The notes: a model not told the origin generated them from the letters alone. A stretch of 64,000 bases of DNA from Streptomyces endophytica (GCF_026153355.1 NZ_CP110636.1:1178001-1242000), one strand, 5' to 3'. Positions 33,643 to 44,052 are shown, counted from the stretch's first letter. Numbers and translations are program-made.

Positions 33643-35468
33643 TTACGCCAGGGACTTCTTCGGCGGTACCGCCGGCACGGCCAGGAACGGCAGGTTCAGC
33701 GCGCCGTAGGCCTTCTCCGGGACGGCGGGGTGGACCGGCTTCACCGGGGCCAGCCGTTCGTAGGGCCGTCCCGGGGCGGGCCGCGGGTCCGCCTCACCCT
33801 TGTTGGCCACAGGGACATCGCGCGCTCGGCCTGCGCGGTGATGGTCAGCGACGGGTTGACGCCCAGGTTCGCGGAGACCGCGGCGCCGTCGACGACGGAG
33901 ATGCCGGGGTGCCCGTACAGCCGGTGGTACGGGTCGATGACGCCGGTCACCGCCGAGTCGCCGATCGGGCAGCCGCCGAGGAAGTGGGCGGTGAGCGGGG
34001 TGCCCATCAGCTCGCCGACGTTGGAGCCCGCGAAGCCGTTGATCTCCTCGGCGAGCAGGGTCGCCGCCTTGGTGGCCTCCGGGATCTGGTTCGGGTTGGG
34101 GGCGCCGTGGCCCTGGCGGGCGGTGAGCAGGCCCTTGCCGAGGCCGCTCGGCTTCCGGTACGTGGTCAGCGAGTTGTCCAGGGACTGCATGACCAGGCCG
34201 ATGATGGTCCGCTCCGACCACCGCCGGTTGGAGAGCGCGCGCAGCGCGAGCCAGGGATGGCGGGCCATGTTGGCCAGCCAGCCCCGGACCCGCCCCGCCG
34301 GGCGGTACGGCACCTGGAGGATCGTCAGCCCGCCCATCGAGTTGGAACCCTTGCCGTAGCGGACCGGCTCGATGTGGGTGTTCTCGTCGGGGTGGATCGA
34401 CGAGGTGATCGCCACACCCTTGGTGAAGTCGGCCTTCTCCGCGCCGTGCCGCTTGCGGTAGCGGCGGTTGTCGGTCTGGGCGCCCACCAGGGCCTCGGAG
34501 TTGGTGCGGGTGAGCGCGCCGAGGCGGGCGGAGACGTGCGGGAGCAGCCCGCAGTCCTTCATCCGGTGCAGCAGGGTCTGCGTGCCGTACGTGCCGGCGG
34601 CGAGGACGACGCGGCGGGCGGTGAAGGTCCTGCCCTCACCTTTCCTCCTGTCGTCCGTCGGGAGCGTCCGGACGGCGAAGCCGCCCCGGGAGTCCTCGGT
34701 GAGCGCGACGACGGACGTCATCGGGTGGATCACCGCACCGGCCTGCTCGGCCAGGTGGAGGTAGTTCTCGTTGAGGGTGTTCTTCGCGCCGTGCCGGCAG
34801 CCGGTCATGCACTCGCCGCATTCGGTGCACGCCTTGCGGGCCGGTCCCGCGCCGCCGAAGTACGGGTCCGGCACCTCCTCGCCCGGCTTCGCCCGCGCCG
34901 TCCCGTCGGAGTCGTCGCCGTCCCCGAAGAACACCCCGACCGGCGCCATGTGGAAGGACTCCCCGACGCCCATCGCCTCCGCGGTCGCCTTCAGGTGGAC
35001 GTCGGACGGGGTCATCGTCGGGTTGAGCCGCACCCCCAGCATCCGCCGGGCCTGGTCGTAGTACGGCGTCAGCTCCTCCTGCCAGTCGGTGATGTCCTTC
35101 CACTGCGGGTCGTCGAAGAACGGCTTCGGCGGGACGTAGAGGGTGTTGGCGTAGTTCAGCGAACCGCCGCCCACGCCGGCGCCGGCCAGCACCATGACGT
35201 TCCCGAGGAGGTGGATGCGCTGGATGCCGTAGAGGCCGAGGGCCGGCGCCCACAGGTAGTTCTTGAGGTCCCAGGAGTTCTTCGGCAGCGTCTCGCGGGT
35301 GAAGCGGCGGCCGGCCTCCAGGACGCCGACCCGGTAGCCCTTCTCGGTCAGGCGCAGGGCGGAGACCGAGCCCCCGAAGCCGGAGCCGATGACGAGGACG
35401 TCGTAGTCGTAGCCGCCGGCCCGGGTGCCGTCCGGGTCCTGGCTCTGGGCAGAGTTCTCCTGGGGCAC
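33643..35468 (-). pseudogene. GMC family oxidoreductase (C-terminal frameshift)
   Basis: FAD-dependent GMC oxidoreductase of about 608 residues if restored. It has GSGFGGS near residue 27 (FAD binding), GAGVGGGSLNYANTL, and a Cys cluster CTECGECMTGCRHG (about 217-230), found in cholesterol-oxidase-like GMC enzymes. LGGCPIG and a DPYHRLYGHPGISVVDG block form the C-terminal GMC_oxred region with the active-site His. The frame breaks at 33805-33806, where one missing base separates AERAMSLWP from NKGEADPRPAPG. Adding it gives a natural C-terminus at 33643. GGGAG precedes the GTG at 35468. It is 58 bp downstream of the aldehyde dehydrogenase gene, and the two probably act in one oxidation route. 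Confidence 0.85.
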
Positions 35469-35526
35469 TGGCTCTCCCTGCTGTTCGGGGGCGGAGGGGC
35501 TGGCTACCGGGTCTCCCGGAGGCGGG

Positions 35527-37198
35527 TCACCTCAGCCGGAACGCCTTCATCGCGCGCAGGCTGCGGGTCATGAACTGGGCGTACTTCTCATCGGTCATCC
35601 CGAAGGACGGCGCGAGCGGCATCACCCCGCTGGTGGGCGACGGTCTGCGCCTCGGTGTACTTGAGGATGCCCTCGGAGCCGTGCCGGCGGCCCAGGCCGG
35701 AGTCCCCCATGCCGCCCATCGGCGACTGCACGCTGCCGTAGCCGGCCGCGTACGACTCGTTGACGTTGACCGTGCCCGTGCGCAGCCGGGCGGCGACGGC
35801 CCGGCCGCGCCGGCCGTCCTTGGTCCAGACGCTGGAATTCAGGCCGTACGGCGTGGCGTTGGCGAGCGCCACGGCCTCGTCCTCGTCACGGAAGCGGTAG
35901 AGGGAGACGACCGGGCCGAAGGTCTCCTCGTCGCAGACGGCCATCGGGGTCTGCACGCCGTCGAGGATGGTCGGTTCGTGGAAGAACGGGCCGATGTCGG
36001 GGCGCGGGCGGCCGCCGGCGACCACTTCGGCGCCCTTGGCGACGGCGTCCTCGACGTGCCGGACGACGGCCTGGAGCTGGCGCTCACCGGCCAGCGAGCC
36101 CATGTCGGCGCCGTAGGCGAGGGAGTTGCCGAGCCGCATGGCCTTCGTGCGGGCGGCGAAGCGGGCGAGGAAGTCGTCGGCGACGGATTCGTGGACGTAG
36201 AGCCGCTCGATGGAGATGCAGAGCTGGCCGGCGGAGGAGAAAGCAGCCGCGGACGGCGCCCCCGCGGCCTTGTCCAGGTCGGCGTCGCGGAGCACCAGCA
36301 TGGCGTTCTTGCCGCCGAGTTCGAGGGAGACGCCGATCAGGCGGGCGGCGGCGCCCTGGGCGACCTCGCGGCCGGTGCGGGTCGAGCCGGTGAAGGAGAC
36401 GTAGTCGGCGTGCTTGACGACCTCGGGGCCGACGACCGGGCCCTCGCCGATCACGACCTGCCAGACGTCCTCCGGGAGCCCGGCCTCGATGAGCTGCTCG
36501 CGGGCCACAGCGCGGTCAGCGCGGTCTCGGTGTCGGGCTTCATCACCACGGCGTTGCCCGCGACGAAGGCCGGCAGGGCGTCGCCTATGGAGAGTTCGAA
36601 GGGGTAGTTCCAGGGGGCGATCTGTCCCACGACGCCGCGGGGGTGGCGGAGTTCGGTGACCTTGGTGAGGGTCGGGACGACGCCGGTGTGGCGCTTGGGG
36701 CGGAGGTAGGCGGGGGCCTTGCGGCCGTAGTGGCGGGCGGCGACGGCGACCGCCTGCACCTCCTCGTGGGCGTGCAGCCGGGCCTTGCCGGTCTCCAGCT
36801 GGATCAGGTCGAGCACCTCGGCCTGACGGCGCAGGACGAGGTCGTGGAAGCGCAGCAGGACCGCGGCGCGCTCCCGGACCGGGACCCTGGCCCAGCGCTC
36901 CTGGGCGGCCCGGGCCCGTTCGAAGGCGGTGGCGACGTCCTCGGGGGTGGACTCCGGCAGGTCGGCCAGCTTCTCGCCGGTGAACGGCGTGTGGTTGGCC
37001 GTACCGCCACTGCCGACCACGCCGCGGGTGAGCCGCGCGGCGACCTCGGGGTGACCACGTCGGCGGCGGTGCGGCTGCCCGCGGGGGCGGGCGCGACCGG
37101 ATTGCCCTCGGTCGGCGCTGCGGGGGCCTCGGCGGGCGCGGTGGCTCGGGGGCCTCCGCGGCGGAGGCAGCTGTTCCGGTGTCCTGCGAGTCCGTCAT
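35527..37198 (-). pseudogene. Succinic semialdehyde dehydrogenase-type enzyme, multiple frameshifts
   Basis: NAD(P)-dependent aldehyde dehydrogenase of about 556 residues if restored, closest to Streptomyces succinate-semialdehyde dehydrogenases. The catalytic Glu is in SLELGGKNAM and the nucleophile Cys in SSAGQLCIS; IAPWNYPFEL and FTGSTRTGREVA bind the cofactor. Four frame changes are visible: near 37143 (CC run), 37048-37051 (CCCC), 36505 (GG/CC) and 35625-35628 (an extra base in CCCC). Three are missing bases and one is extra, all in short homopolymers. After correction the protein starts MTDSQDTGTAASAA and ends MTRSLRAMKAFRLR. So many errors in a conserved enzyme could mean true decay, but the same fault recurs across this window. 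It forms an operon with the GMC gene. Confidence 0.83.
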
Positions 37199-37350
37199 GT
37201 CGGCGAGGGTATTCCTCCCCGGACGCTTTGTGTACCCGGCAGTAACGGGTTTTCACCGGCTGCCCACAACCGCGCCAGTGTCCGCTGGCCGTAAGGGCTC
37301 TGGTCAGGGACGAACGGGGGCCCGGCGGGACCGGGGCGGATCTTCGGTGG

Positions 37351-39223
37351 TCACGTCCCGGTCAGCCGGAAGGCGTCGAGGGCGGTGTCGAAGTGACGTT
37401 TGGCCTCGGTGCGCGAGCCGAGCGGCGAGGAGATCCACACGTCGATCATCCGGCCGTTCTCGTCCCAGCTGAGGTCGTAGGTGTAGCGCGAACCGCCGTC
37501 CGCCGCGCTGCCGTCCCAGACGAACTCCCAGAGCCCGGCCTGGAGTCCGTTGTGGGTGGTCTCGGTGACCTGGCCCGCGCGGTAGCCGCGGTAGTTCGCC
37601 GGGCCCTCGGCGTCCGCGGTGCGCATCGCGCCGATCGGCCCCTCCGGCACCCGCTTCTGCAGCTGGACGCCGATCCGGAACCGCTTGCCCTGCGAGTAGT
37701 AGTAGACCCGGTCGTGCTCGTAGGAGCGGGTGAAACCGACCGGCACCGCGAGCGCGAAGCCGACCGGGTCCTTCACGAGGTGGTAGCCGTCCGGGATCCC
37801 GCCGGTGGCGCCCGGGGAGGGCGCGGAGGTGACGGTGACCGTGGGGCGGGGCGCGCCGGGCCGGCCGTTCTTCGTCGGGCCGGCGTCCGAGGCCTGCTGG
37901 GAGTGGCCCGGGCGGCCGCCCCGGCCGGCGGTGTCGTCGGTGCCGCCCTGCTGCATCAGCAGGGCCGTGACGCCGGCGCCGGCGCCCCCGATGACCACGA
38001 CGGCGAGCGTGATCAGCAACGCCGTACGGGTGCGGCCGGTGTGCGGGCGGGCCGCCGCGGCCAGCGCCCGCTCGTCGAGGGCGTCGCGGATCGGCAGGCC
38101 CGGGGGCCGCCCGCCGGAGCGCCCGCTGCCGGAGCCGCCGGAGGCGTGGCCCAGGGGCGGGGGCGGCGGCCAGGGGTTCCTCGGCGGGCGGATGGCCGCC
38201 GGGCACGGGCTCGCCGGGCAGCGGCGCACCGGGCGGGCCGCTGACGGGGCGGTCGTGCGGCGGGGCGGGGGCGCCGGGGCCGCCCGGCGTACCGAGGGCC
38301 GGGGTGCCGGGGAACGGCGTGCCGGGGGCCTGCGTACCCGGGAACGGCGTCCCGGGGGCGGCCGGGCCGGCCGCCCCGCGCTCCGGGGCGCGGCCCGAGT
38401 GGAGGTAGCCGCGCAGCAGCTGCTCCGTCTCCGTCAGCCCCATCCGGCGGTCCGGGTCGCGCTCCAGCAGGCCGCCGAGCACGGCCCGCAACGGGCGGGC
38501 GGGCTCGGGGAGTTCGATCTCGTCGTAGACGACGGCATGCAGCACCCCGCCCAGCGAGTCGCGGTGGAACGGCGATTCGCCGTTGAGCGCGGCGCACAGC
38601 AGCACGCCCAGCGACCAGAGGTCGGCCTCGGGGCCGGTCTGCCGGCCGGCCATCCGCTCCGGGGCGGTGTACTCCGGCGAGCCGACGAAGCCGCCGGCGT
38701 CGGTCAGCGTGGTGACGCCGGGGACCTGGGCGATGCCGAAGTCGGTGAGCACGACCCGGCCGGTGCCGGACTCCATCAGGACGTTGGCGGGTTTGAGGTC
38801 GCGGTGCAGCACGCCACGGGTGTGCGCCGCGTGCAACGCGCCCAGCAGCGCCATACCGATCCGGGCCGCCTCACGCGGCGCGACCGGGCCGCCGCTCTGC
38901 AGCCGGTCGGCCAGCGACGGGCCCTCGACCAGCTCCATCACGATCCACGGCCGGCCGTCCTGCTCGACGACGTCGTGCACGACGATCACGTTCGGGTGCT
39001 TGATCCCGGCGACCGTACGGGCCTCGCGCATCGCCCGCTCGCGCTGCACCCGCGCCTCGGGTTCGGCGGTCGCCTCGTCCAAGTGCAGCTCTTTGACGGC
39101 CACTTGGCGGCCGAGCAGTTCGTCGGTGGCCCGCCAGACCGTGCCCATGCCGCCGCGGCCCAGCCGTATTCCCAGGCGGTACCGACCGCCGATCAGCCGG
39201 CCCTCGCCCCCGAAGATCCCCAT
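37351..39223 (-). pseudogene. PknB-like Ser/Thr protein kinase (frameshift in linker)
   Basis: Second Hanks-type kinase, about 620 residues if restored. The kinase domain (about 10-270) has GRGGMGTVW, VAVKEL, VLHRDLKPANVL, DFGIAQ and APERM. A Pro/Gly/Ala linker includes GTPFPGT repeats. One membrane helix (TALLITLAVVVIGGAGAGV) precedes an extracellular domain of about 190 residues (GYHLVKDPVGFALAVPVGF). That domain resembles the one of the kinase at 17843 (PAGYHKAVESGVGVTFPVPDG), so the two are paralogues. The frame breaks in the G run 38159-38163 (one extra base). As given, the kinase part ends in junk and lacks the membrane helix. Confidence 0.87.
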
Positions 39224-39572
39224 GCCCCCTTATCTTGCCGCACCGCCGCCCGACCGGAGGGAGCGGCTCCCCACCACCGCGGCGGCATCCACCCACCCCG
39301 TCGCTGACCTGCACCGACCGCCCGCGGGCCGTTCTCCTGATGATCAACTTCCGCCGTGGGGGCAGTCGTTGACGGCCGCGTGGCCGCCCTCGGCGCGGCG
39401 GATGCGGAGGGCGCGGCGTCCGCACGACAAGTGCGCTGAACACACCAACCGGCCCGCACGACACACGGGGTGGAACCTCCACCGGCTCTCCCACCGTCCT
39501 TGACACAGTGAGGCTGCCGTACGGGAACAGCCGGTACGGCGGCTGCGGCACGCGGAGCGGGGGTCGGTCAGC
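39224..39572. other. Divergent intergenic region, kinase / membrane protein
   Basis: About 350 bp between divergent genes. A perfect -35, TTGACA, occurs at 39500-39505 but no fitting -10 follows at 16-18 bp. No gene, repeat or RNA element was recognised. Confidence 0.4.
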
Positions 39573-40601
39573 ATGATGCAGGACGGCGGAACGGTGGACG
39601 TCCGACCGGGCACCGACCCCGGCCGCGCCGCTCCCGAGCACAGCGGCGCCTACCTCGCCACCGCACTGTGCCTGGCGCTCTACGGCGGCACGCTCGCCGC
39701 CTGGACCGTCTACGGCATCGTCCAGTCGGACGGGACCCTGGGCGACTTCCTGGAGGGGCTGTTCAACCCGGGCGCCTCCCCCGTACCGCAGATCCTCGGC
39801 CCCTACGAGTGGTCCCTCACGGCGGTGTTCCTCGTGGTCGCCGGTCTGGCGCTGGCCCAGCGGCGGGTGGCCCGCTCCGCGGCGCTGCTCTCGGGCTTCC
39901 TGCTGCTCGCCCTGTCACTGCGGGAGGGCGTGGGCCTCATCGACACCGCCTACCGCGACCAGTACCGCAACGACCCGCTGGGCGGCTGGACGCTGGCCAC
40001 CCGCGGGCTGGGGCTGGTGGTGGCGCTGGTCGTACTGGTCGTGATGTTCCCCGCCACGGAGCGGCGCAGGGCCGGGACGGGGCCGCGGGCCGCCGGCCCG
40101 GACGCCACCTGGCGCCGCCCGTCGCGGGTCTGCGGGGTGCTGTTCCTGCTGATGGGCCTGGCACGGCTGGGCTGGACCGGACGCGATCTGACGGCCGGCG
40201 GGACGGACGTGGTGCGCTATCTGCGCGGGGTGGTGGACGGGTCGGTGCAGGGCACGCTCGACCTGGAGTCGTCCATCGAGTTCACCACGGTCGGCTCGGT
40301 GGCCGTACTGCTGATCCTCGGGCTGCTGGCCTTCCGGGGGCGGCACGACGTACGGGGCGCGCTGCTGGTGTTCGCCTCCGTCGAGCTGTACCTGACCGTG
40401 CGGACGGTGGTGTGGCTGACCGTGACGGGCTTCTTCAACCGGTCCTTCGAGACCACCGAGGGCACGCTGTCGATGGCGACCACGGCGTACGGCTTAGCGG
40501 CCATGACGTCGGTGGTGGTGCTCGCGACCGGCCGCGGCTTCGGACCGTACGGCGGACTGCGGGCGGAGGGCCTGCGCACGGCAGGGGCGGGACGCCCTTA
40601 G
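39573..40601 (+). CDS. Multi-pass integral membrane protein
   Basis: A 342-residue protein with about eight hydrophobic helices (near 28-50, 78-98, 103-120, 143-165, 185-200, 235-255, 262-285, 305-325). The loops carry scattered Arg, Asp and Tyr residues (DTAYRDQYRNDPLGG) but no catalytic or transport signature I recognise. The ATG at 39573 gives MMQDGGTVDVRPG; upstream CGGGGGTCGG is a weak site. Its 3' end is part of a short tandem repeat. It is followed by a terminator and then a two-component operon. Function unknown. Confidence 0.75.
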   Translation: MMQDGGTVDVRPGTDPGRAAPEHSGAYLATALCLALYGGTLAAWTVYGIVQSDGTLGDFLEGLFNPGASPVPQILGPYEWSLTAVFLVVAGLALAQRRVARSAALLSGFLLLALSLREGVGLIDTAYRDQYRNDPLGGWTLATRGLGLVVALVVLVVMFPATERRRAGTGPRAAGPDATWRRPSRVCGVLFLLMGLARLGWTGRDLTAGGTDVVRYLRGVVDGSVQGTLDLESSIEFTTVGSVAVLLILGLLAFRGRHDVRGALLVFASVELYLTVRTVVWLTVTGFFNRSFETTEGTLSMATTAYGLAAMTSVVVLATGRGFGPYGGLRAEGLRTAGAGRP

Positions 40602-40650
40602 GCGGCGCGGTGCCACGCCCGTAGGCGGCACGGCGGGATGCCCTTAGGGG
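40587..40650. repeat. Repeats spanning the membrane-protein stop codon
   Basis: GGGACGCCCTTAGGCGGC, GCCACGCCCGTAGGCGGC and GGGATGCCCTTAGGGGC, about 22 bp apart. The first includes the real TAG stop (40599-40601); the others repeat the TAG context. A third case of a gene 3' end copied outward. Confidence 0.7.
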
Positions 40651-40784
40651 CTTCCCGTAAGGGACGTCGGCGTCAGTGCGGGGAGGCCGGACACCGGCGA
40701 GGAGTTCCCTCAGGGGGCGTCAGGGGCGGGCTGCCGGCGGTGCGGGGGAGATCCCCCTCCGAACCGCCCCCGCAACGCCATGCA

Positions 40785-40817
40785 GCGGCCGCCGCGTGTG
40801 GGGGTCGCGGCGGCCGC
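40785..40817 (+). terminator. Terminator before the two-component operon
   Basis: GCGGCCGCCGCG / CGCGGCGGCCGC, perfect 12-bp stem with a 9-nt loop. It lies in the 460-bp gap 40602-41061, which otherwise shows only the repeats at its left end. Confidence 0.7.
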
Positions 40818-41061
40818 CGATGTGAACTGCAACGCGTCCTGGGCTTGTGGCCTCTTCAGTGGTGCAGCATGTGGACCACTCTGCCCGTGCGGCGGCCCGC
40901 ATGGCATCCTCCCGAGGTCGCGGGCTCACCCCCGCCGCTCGGCGGGGGTCCGGGTCCGTCGCAGGGCGGGGAGCCGGACAGAGGTACGGAGTCGCGCAGC
41001 GCCGGGCGGTTCCGCGGGCCCTGACGGGTGTGAACCAGCAGAAGGCAGAAAGGGGCGGCCG

Positions 41062-41724
41062 GTGATCCGGGTCGCTGTGGTGGACGACGAACGGCTGGTC
41101 AGATCCGGACTCCGGATGATCCTGGGGACCGCCCCGGACATCGAGATGGTCGCGGACTGCGGAGGCGCCGAGGCCGTGGAGACCGTGCTGCGCTGCGCGG
41201 CCGAGGTGGTGCTGCTCGACATCCGGATGCCGGACGTGGACGGGCTGACCGTGCTGCGGCAGTTGCGCGCCGCGCCGGAGCCGCCGGCGGTGGCGATGCT
41301 GACCACCTTCGACGCCCAGGAGTACCTGACCGCGGCGCTGCGCGAGGGCGCGGCCGGCTTCCTGCTGAAGGACTCGGATCCCGAACAGCTGGTGCGGGCC
41401 GTACGGACCCTGGCGGCGGGCGGCAGCGTGCTGGATCCGGGTGTGACCCGGGCGGTGATCGGCGGCTATCTGACGGCCGAGGACCAGGCGGCGGCGGCCC
41501 GCGCGGTCAGCGGGCTGACCCCGCGGGAGTCGCAGGTGCTCGCCCTGCTCGGCGAGGGGCTGGGCAACGCCCAGATAGCCGGCCGGATGGGGCTGGCGCC
41601 CAGTACGGTCAAGGACCATGTCCGCGCCGTGCTGGGCAAATTGGGGGGAATCAACCGCATCCAGGCGGCCATCGTCGCCGACCGTGCGGGCCTGGTGTCC
41701 GGGGCTCCCCGGGGGGCGTGGTGA
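41062..41724 (+). CDS. LuxR-family response regulator
   Basis: A 220-residue NarL/LuxR regulator. The receiver begins VIRVAVVDDERLVRSGL, with phospho-acceptor Asp53 (VVLLDIRMPDVDG) and Lys in GFLLKDSDPEQ. The HTH is LTPRESQVLALLGEGLGN then STVKDHVRAVLGKLG. The GTG at 41062 has AAAGGGG 7 nt upstream; longer in-frame extensions lack a site. It is coupled to the kinase gene that follows (overlap at 41718-41724). Confidence 0.94.
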   Translation: MIRVAVVDDERLVRSGLRMILGTAPDIEMVADCGGAEAVETVLRCAAEVVLLDIRMPDVDGLTVLRQLRAAPEPPAVAMLTTFDAQEYLTAALREGAAGFLLKDSDPEQLVRAVRTLAAGGSVLDPGVTRAVIGGYLTAEDQAAAARAVSGLTPRESQVLALLGEGLGNAQIAGRMGLAPSTVKDHVRAVLGKLGGINRIQAAIVADRAGLVSGAPRGAW

Positions 41725-42932
41725 GGTCCGGCGGCGGGCGGCTGCTCGCGCGCGGGTCGGCCCGGTGGCGGGCGTTCGCGGCCGGGACGTGGGGGCGGCG
41801 GCTGCGCCGGATCGCGCCCGTGGTCGTGCCGGTACTGCTCGCGATCGCCGACGCGGTGCTGGTCAACGGCCTGGAACTCGCCCTGGAACTGGGCGTTTCG
41901 GTGGTCGCCGCGGCCGCCCTGCTGCTGCGCCGGCGCTTCCCGCTGCTGGTCTTCCTCGTGACGCTGCCCGGCCTGTACATCGGCTACATCTGGTTCGCGC
42001 CGATGATCGGGCTCTACACCCTGGCGGCCCGGCGCCCCGGCCGGCGGCGGCTGGGGATCTGCGCGGTGCTGCTGATCGCCGCGCACTTCCTGCCGTATCC
42101 GATCTCCGACTTCGAACTCACCGCGTACCGCGAGAACACCCTGGTGCTCATCGACGCCTGCGTCACCTCGGCCGCCCCGATCGCGCTGGGCCTGCTGATG
42201 CGCACCCGCCGCGAACTCGCCTCCCGCGTCGAGGACCTGACCCGCAGCCTGCGCCGCGAGGACCGGCTGCTCGCGGACCGGGTCAAGACCACCGAACGCG
42301 CCCGGCTCGCCCGCGAGATGCACGACGTGGTGGCCCACCAGGTCAGCCTGATCAGCCTGCAGGCGGGGGCGGTGCAGGTCAGTACGGAGGACGAGGCGGC
42401 GCGGGCCGGCGCCCGCACGATCCGTGAACTGTCCGTACGGACGCTGGAGGAGCTGCGGCACATGGTGGGGGTGCTGCGGGCGGACGGCGGGGACGGCGGG
42501 GAGGCGAACGGACTGGCGCCGCAGCCCGACCTGGAGGAGCTGCCGAGGCTGCTTGAGATGAGCGCGCTGGACGTGACGTACGAGGGCGGTGTGGTGGCCG
42601 GTGCGGGCGGCGCGAAGACGGTCGAGCGGGCCGCCTTCCGCACGGTCCAGGAGGCGCTGACCAACGTCCGCAAGCACGCTCCGGGTGCGCAGGTGCGGGT
42701 CCGGGTCGATCCGGCGGACGAGATCTGCGGGGAGGCCGGGCCGGGACTGCGGGTGGAGATACGCAACGGGCCGCCGGACGCGACGGCGACCGCGCCGGTG
42801 CTGCCCGGCGGCGGGCACGGCCTGGTGGGACTGCGCGAGCGCGCCCAGAGCCTGGGCGGAACACTGGAGGCGCGGCACACCTCCGACGGCGGCTTCGTGG
42901 TGCGGGCGGAATTCCCTTACGGGGCGGGGTGA
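41718..42932 (+). CDS. Sensor histidine kinase (HisKA_3)
   Basis: A 404-residue kinase. Four or five membrane helices (about 30-155) precede the dimerisation box TTERARLAREMHDVVAHQVSLI (given here as RLAREMHDVVAHQ), with His as phospho-acceptor. A HATPase domain follows, with the N-box QEALTNVRKHAPGA and the G-box GGGHGLVGLRERA; a middle segment (GPPDATATAPVLPG) replaces a typical DxGxG, as in some Streptomyces kinases. The GTG at 41718 overlaps the regulator gene; GTG 41721 is equally possible. Together they form an orphan-type two-component pair whose target is not evident; no transporter gene is adjacent. Confidence 0.93.
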   Translation: MVRSGGGRLLARGSARWRAFAAGTWGRRLRRIAPVVVPVLLAIADAVLVNGLELALELGVSVVAAAALLLRRRFPLLVFLVTLPGLYIGYIWFAPMIGLYTLAARRPGRRRLGICAVLLIAAHFLPYPISDFELTAYRENTLVLIDACVTSAAPIALGLLMRTRRELASRVEDLTRSLRREDRLLADRVKTTERARLAREMHDVVAHQVSLISLQAGAVQVSTEDEAARAGARTIRELSVRTLEELRHMVGVLRADGGDGGEANGLAPQPDLEELPRLLEMSALDVTYEGGVVAGAGGAKTVERAAFRTVQEALTNVRKHAPGAQVRVRVDPADEICGEAGPGLRVEIRNGPPDATATAPVLPGGGHGLVGLRERAQSLGGTLEARHTSDGGFVVRAEFPYGAG

Positions 42933-43030
42933 GTGCGGGAGGGGCGCGGGCGGAGGGATGAACGCGGGGGTGGTCGCCGGGCGGGCGGGTGGCGGGCGCT
43001 CGGGGGGGGCGGGCGCTCGGGGCGCTTCGG

Positions 43031-43189
43031 GCTTGCGGAACGTCGGAGAACTGCGGATCGTCGGAGGCTTCCGGGGACTTGGGAGGCTTGCGGAACGTCA
43101 GAAGCTTCCGGGGACCTGGGAGCTTTACGGCTTCTCCTGCGCTTCCGGGGACCTGGGAGCCCTACGGCCTCTCGTACGCTCCCGGGGCG
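43031..43189. repeat. 37-bp tandem repeat between convergent genes
   Basis: Units beginning CTTCCGGGGAC(C/T)TGGGAG start at 43068, 43105 and 43142, exactly 37 bp apart. A diverged unit starts at 43179 (CTCCCGGGG) and another near 43032. The gene-free stretch 42933-43189 contains little else. Confidence 0.8.
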
Positions 43190-43564
43190 TCAGGCGGAGA
43201 GCGGCGCGGCGGCCTCGTCGACGGCGGTGGACAGGTCCGGGTAGACCTCGAAGAGCCGGCGGACGCCGAGCGCGGCCAGCACCCGGTTGACGTGCGAGCC
43301 GTCGACGGCTCCCTGGGCGGGCAGGATCAGCCGCAGCCGCCCCTGGCACGAGCGCATCAGCCGGCGGGCGGCGATCAGCACGCCGACCCCGCTGGAATCG
43401 CAGAAACGGACTTCGGAGAGGTCCAGCACGAGCGATCTGCGGCCGTCGGCCACCGCGTCGTGCACATGCTGGCGCACCGCAGGCGACGTGACCAGGTCCA
43501 TCTCACCTGAGACCTGGAGTACGGCCCAGGGGCCCTGTGCGTCCTCTGCCACCTTCAACGACAC
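43190..43564 (-). CDS. STAS-domain anti-sigma factor antagonist
   Basis: A 124-residue SpoIIAA/BldG-like protein. LQVSGEMDLVTSPAVRQHV is the first half of the STAS fold. DLSEVRFCDSSGVGVLIAA contains the Asp-Ser-Ser where an anti-sigma kinase would phosphorylate. The C-terminal helix ends VNRVLAALGV...RLFEVYPDL. Such proteins bind anti-sigma factors to free sigma factors such as SigF or SigB types. The GTG at 43564 fits homologue length and has AAAGG upstream; an in-frame extension to 43774 looks non-coding. No anti-sigma gene is adjacent. About 420 bp upstream (43565-43986) lack a gene; I recognise no promoter pair there. Confidence 0.88.
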   Translation of the reverse strand: MSLKVAEDAQGPWAVLQVSGEMDLVTSPAVRQHVHDAVADGRRSLVLDLSEVRFCDSSGVGVLIAARRLMRSCQGRLRLILPAQGAVDGSHVNRVLAALGVRRLFEVYPDLSTAVDEAAAPLSA

Positions 43565-43986
43565 GCGCTCGAAGCCTTTCGCTCGCTTTCGGACCGGATG
43601 TGCCCGGTTACATCCGGAACTCATCCTTCCCCGGCTCGACTGCCCGGCCTCGATGTCCTGAAACTCATCCTGGTTCCCGGCGGTAGCCGTGGGACGTAAC
43701 AGGCCGTTCACGCCCAAGGCTATGCCCCAGGGGCGGCAACTTTCCGCCCACCTCTGGTCACACCCGGATAACACATCGCCTCAAACGCGCATGAACAATC
43801 AGCAACGGGCAACTTCGAGCCGCCCACCGCCGCTTCCGGGCGCCTCCCGAACGCTTTCCGGGGCCACTTCCGGCCGGACCCGGGCCGTCAGGCCCCTACC
43901 ACCCGCGTCCCCCTCAAGGTTCGATTTGCCGCAAAGGAGCGTGTGTTGTCAGGCCCGCGCATTACATTCGAGGCACGGAGGTTTCC

Positions 43987-44052
43987 GTGACCGTGCCCAC
44001 AGTCCCGGGCATGAAGGTGTACAGATGCGCAGGAGTGACGGCTGAGGTGTGA
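43987..44052 (+). CDS. Short leader ORF coupled to the sigma gene
   Basis: A 21-codon frame (VTVPTVPGMKVYRCAGVTAEV) with an excellent ribosome site (GGAGG, 5 nt before the GTG). Its stop overlaps the GTG of the sigma gene (GTGA at 44049-44052). It is therefore a candidate small protein or leader that sets translation of the sigma factor by coupling. No homology is known to me. It could also be spurious if the sigma gene starts at the ATG at 44085. Confidence 0.42.
   Translation: MTVPTVPGMKVYRCAGVTAEV

Noticed and set aside
40847..41065. Short frame just before the response regulator
   Set aside because: It overlaps the terminator region and regulator start in a different frame; no conserved sequence or clear start.
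43031..43189. CRISPR-like array (37-bp units)
   Set aside because: Units are contiguous, with no unique spacers, and no cas genes are in the window.
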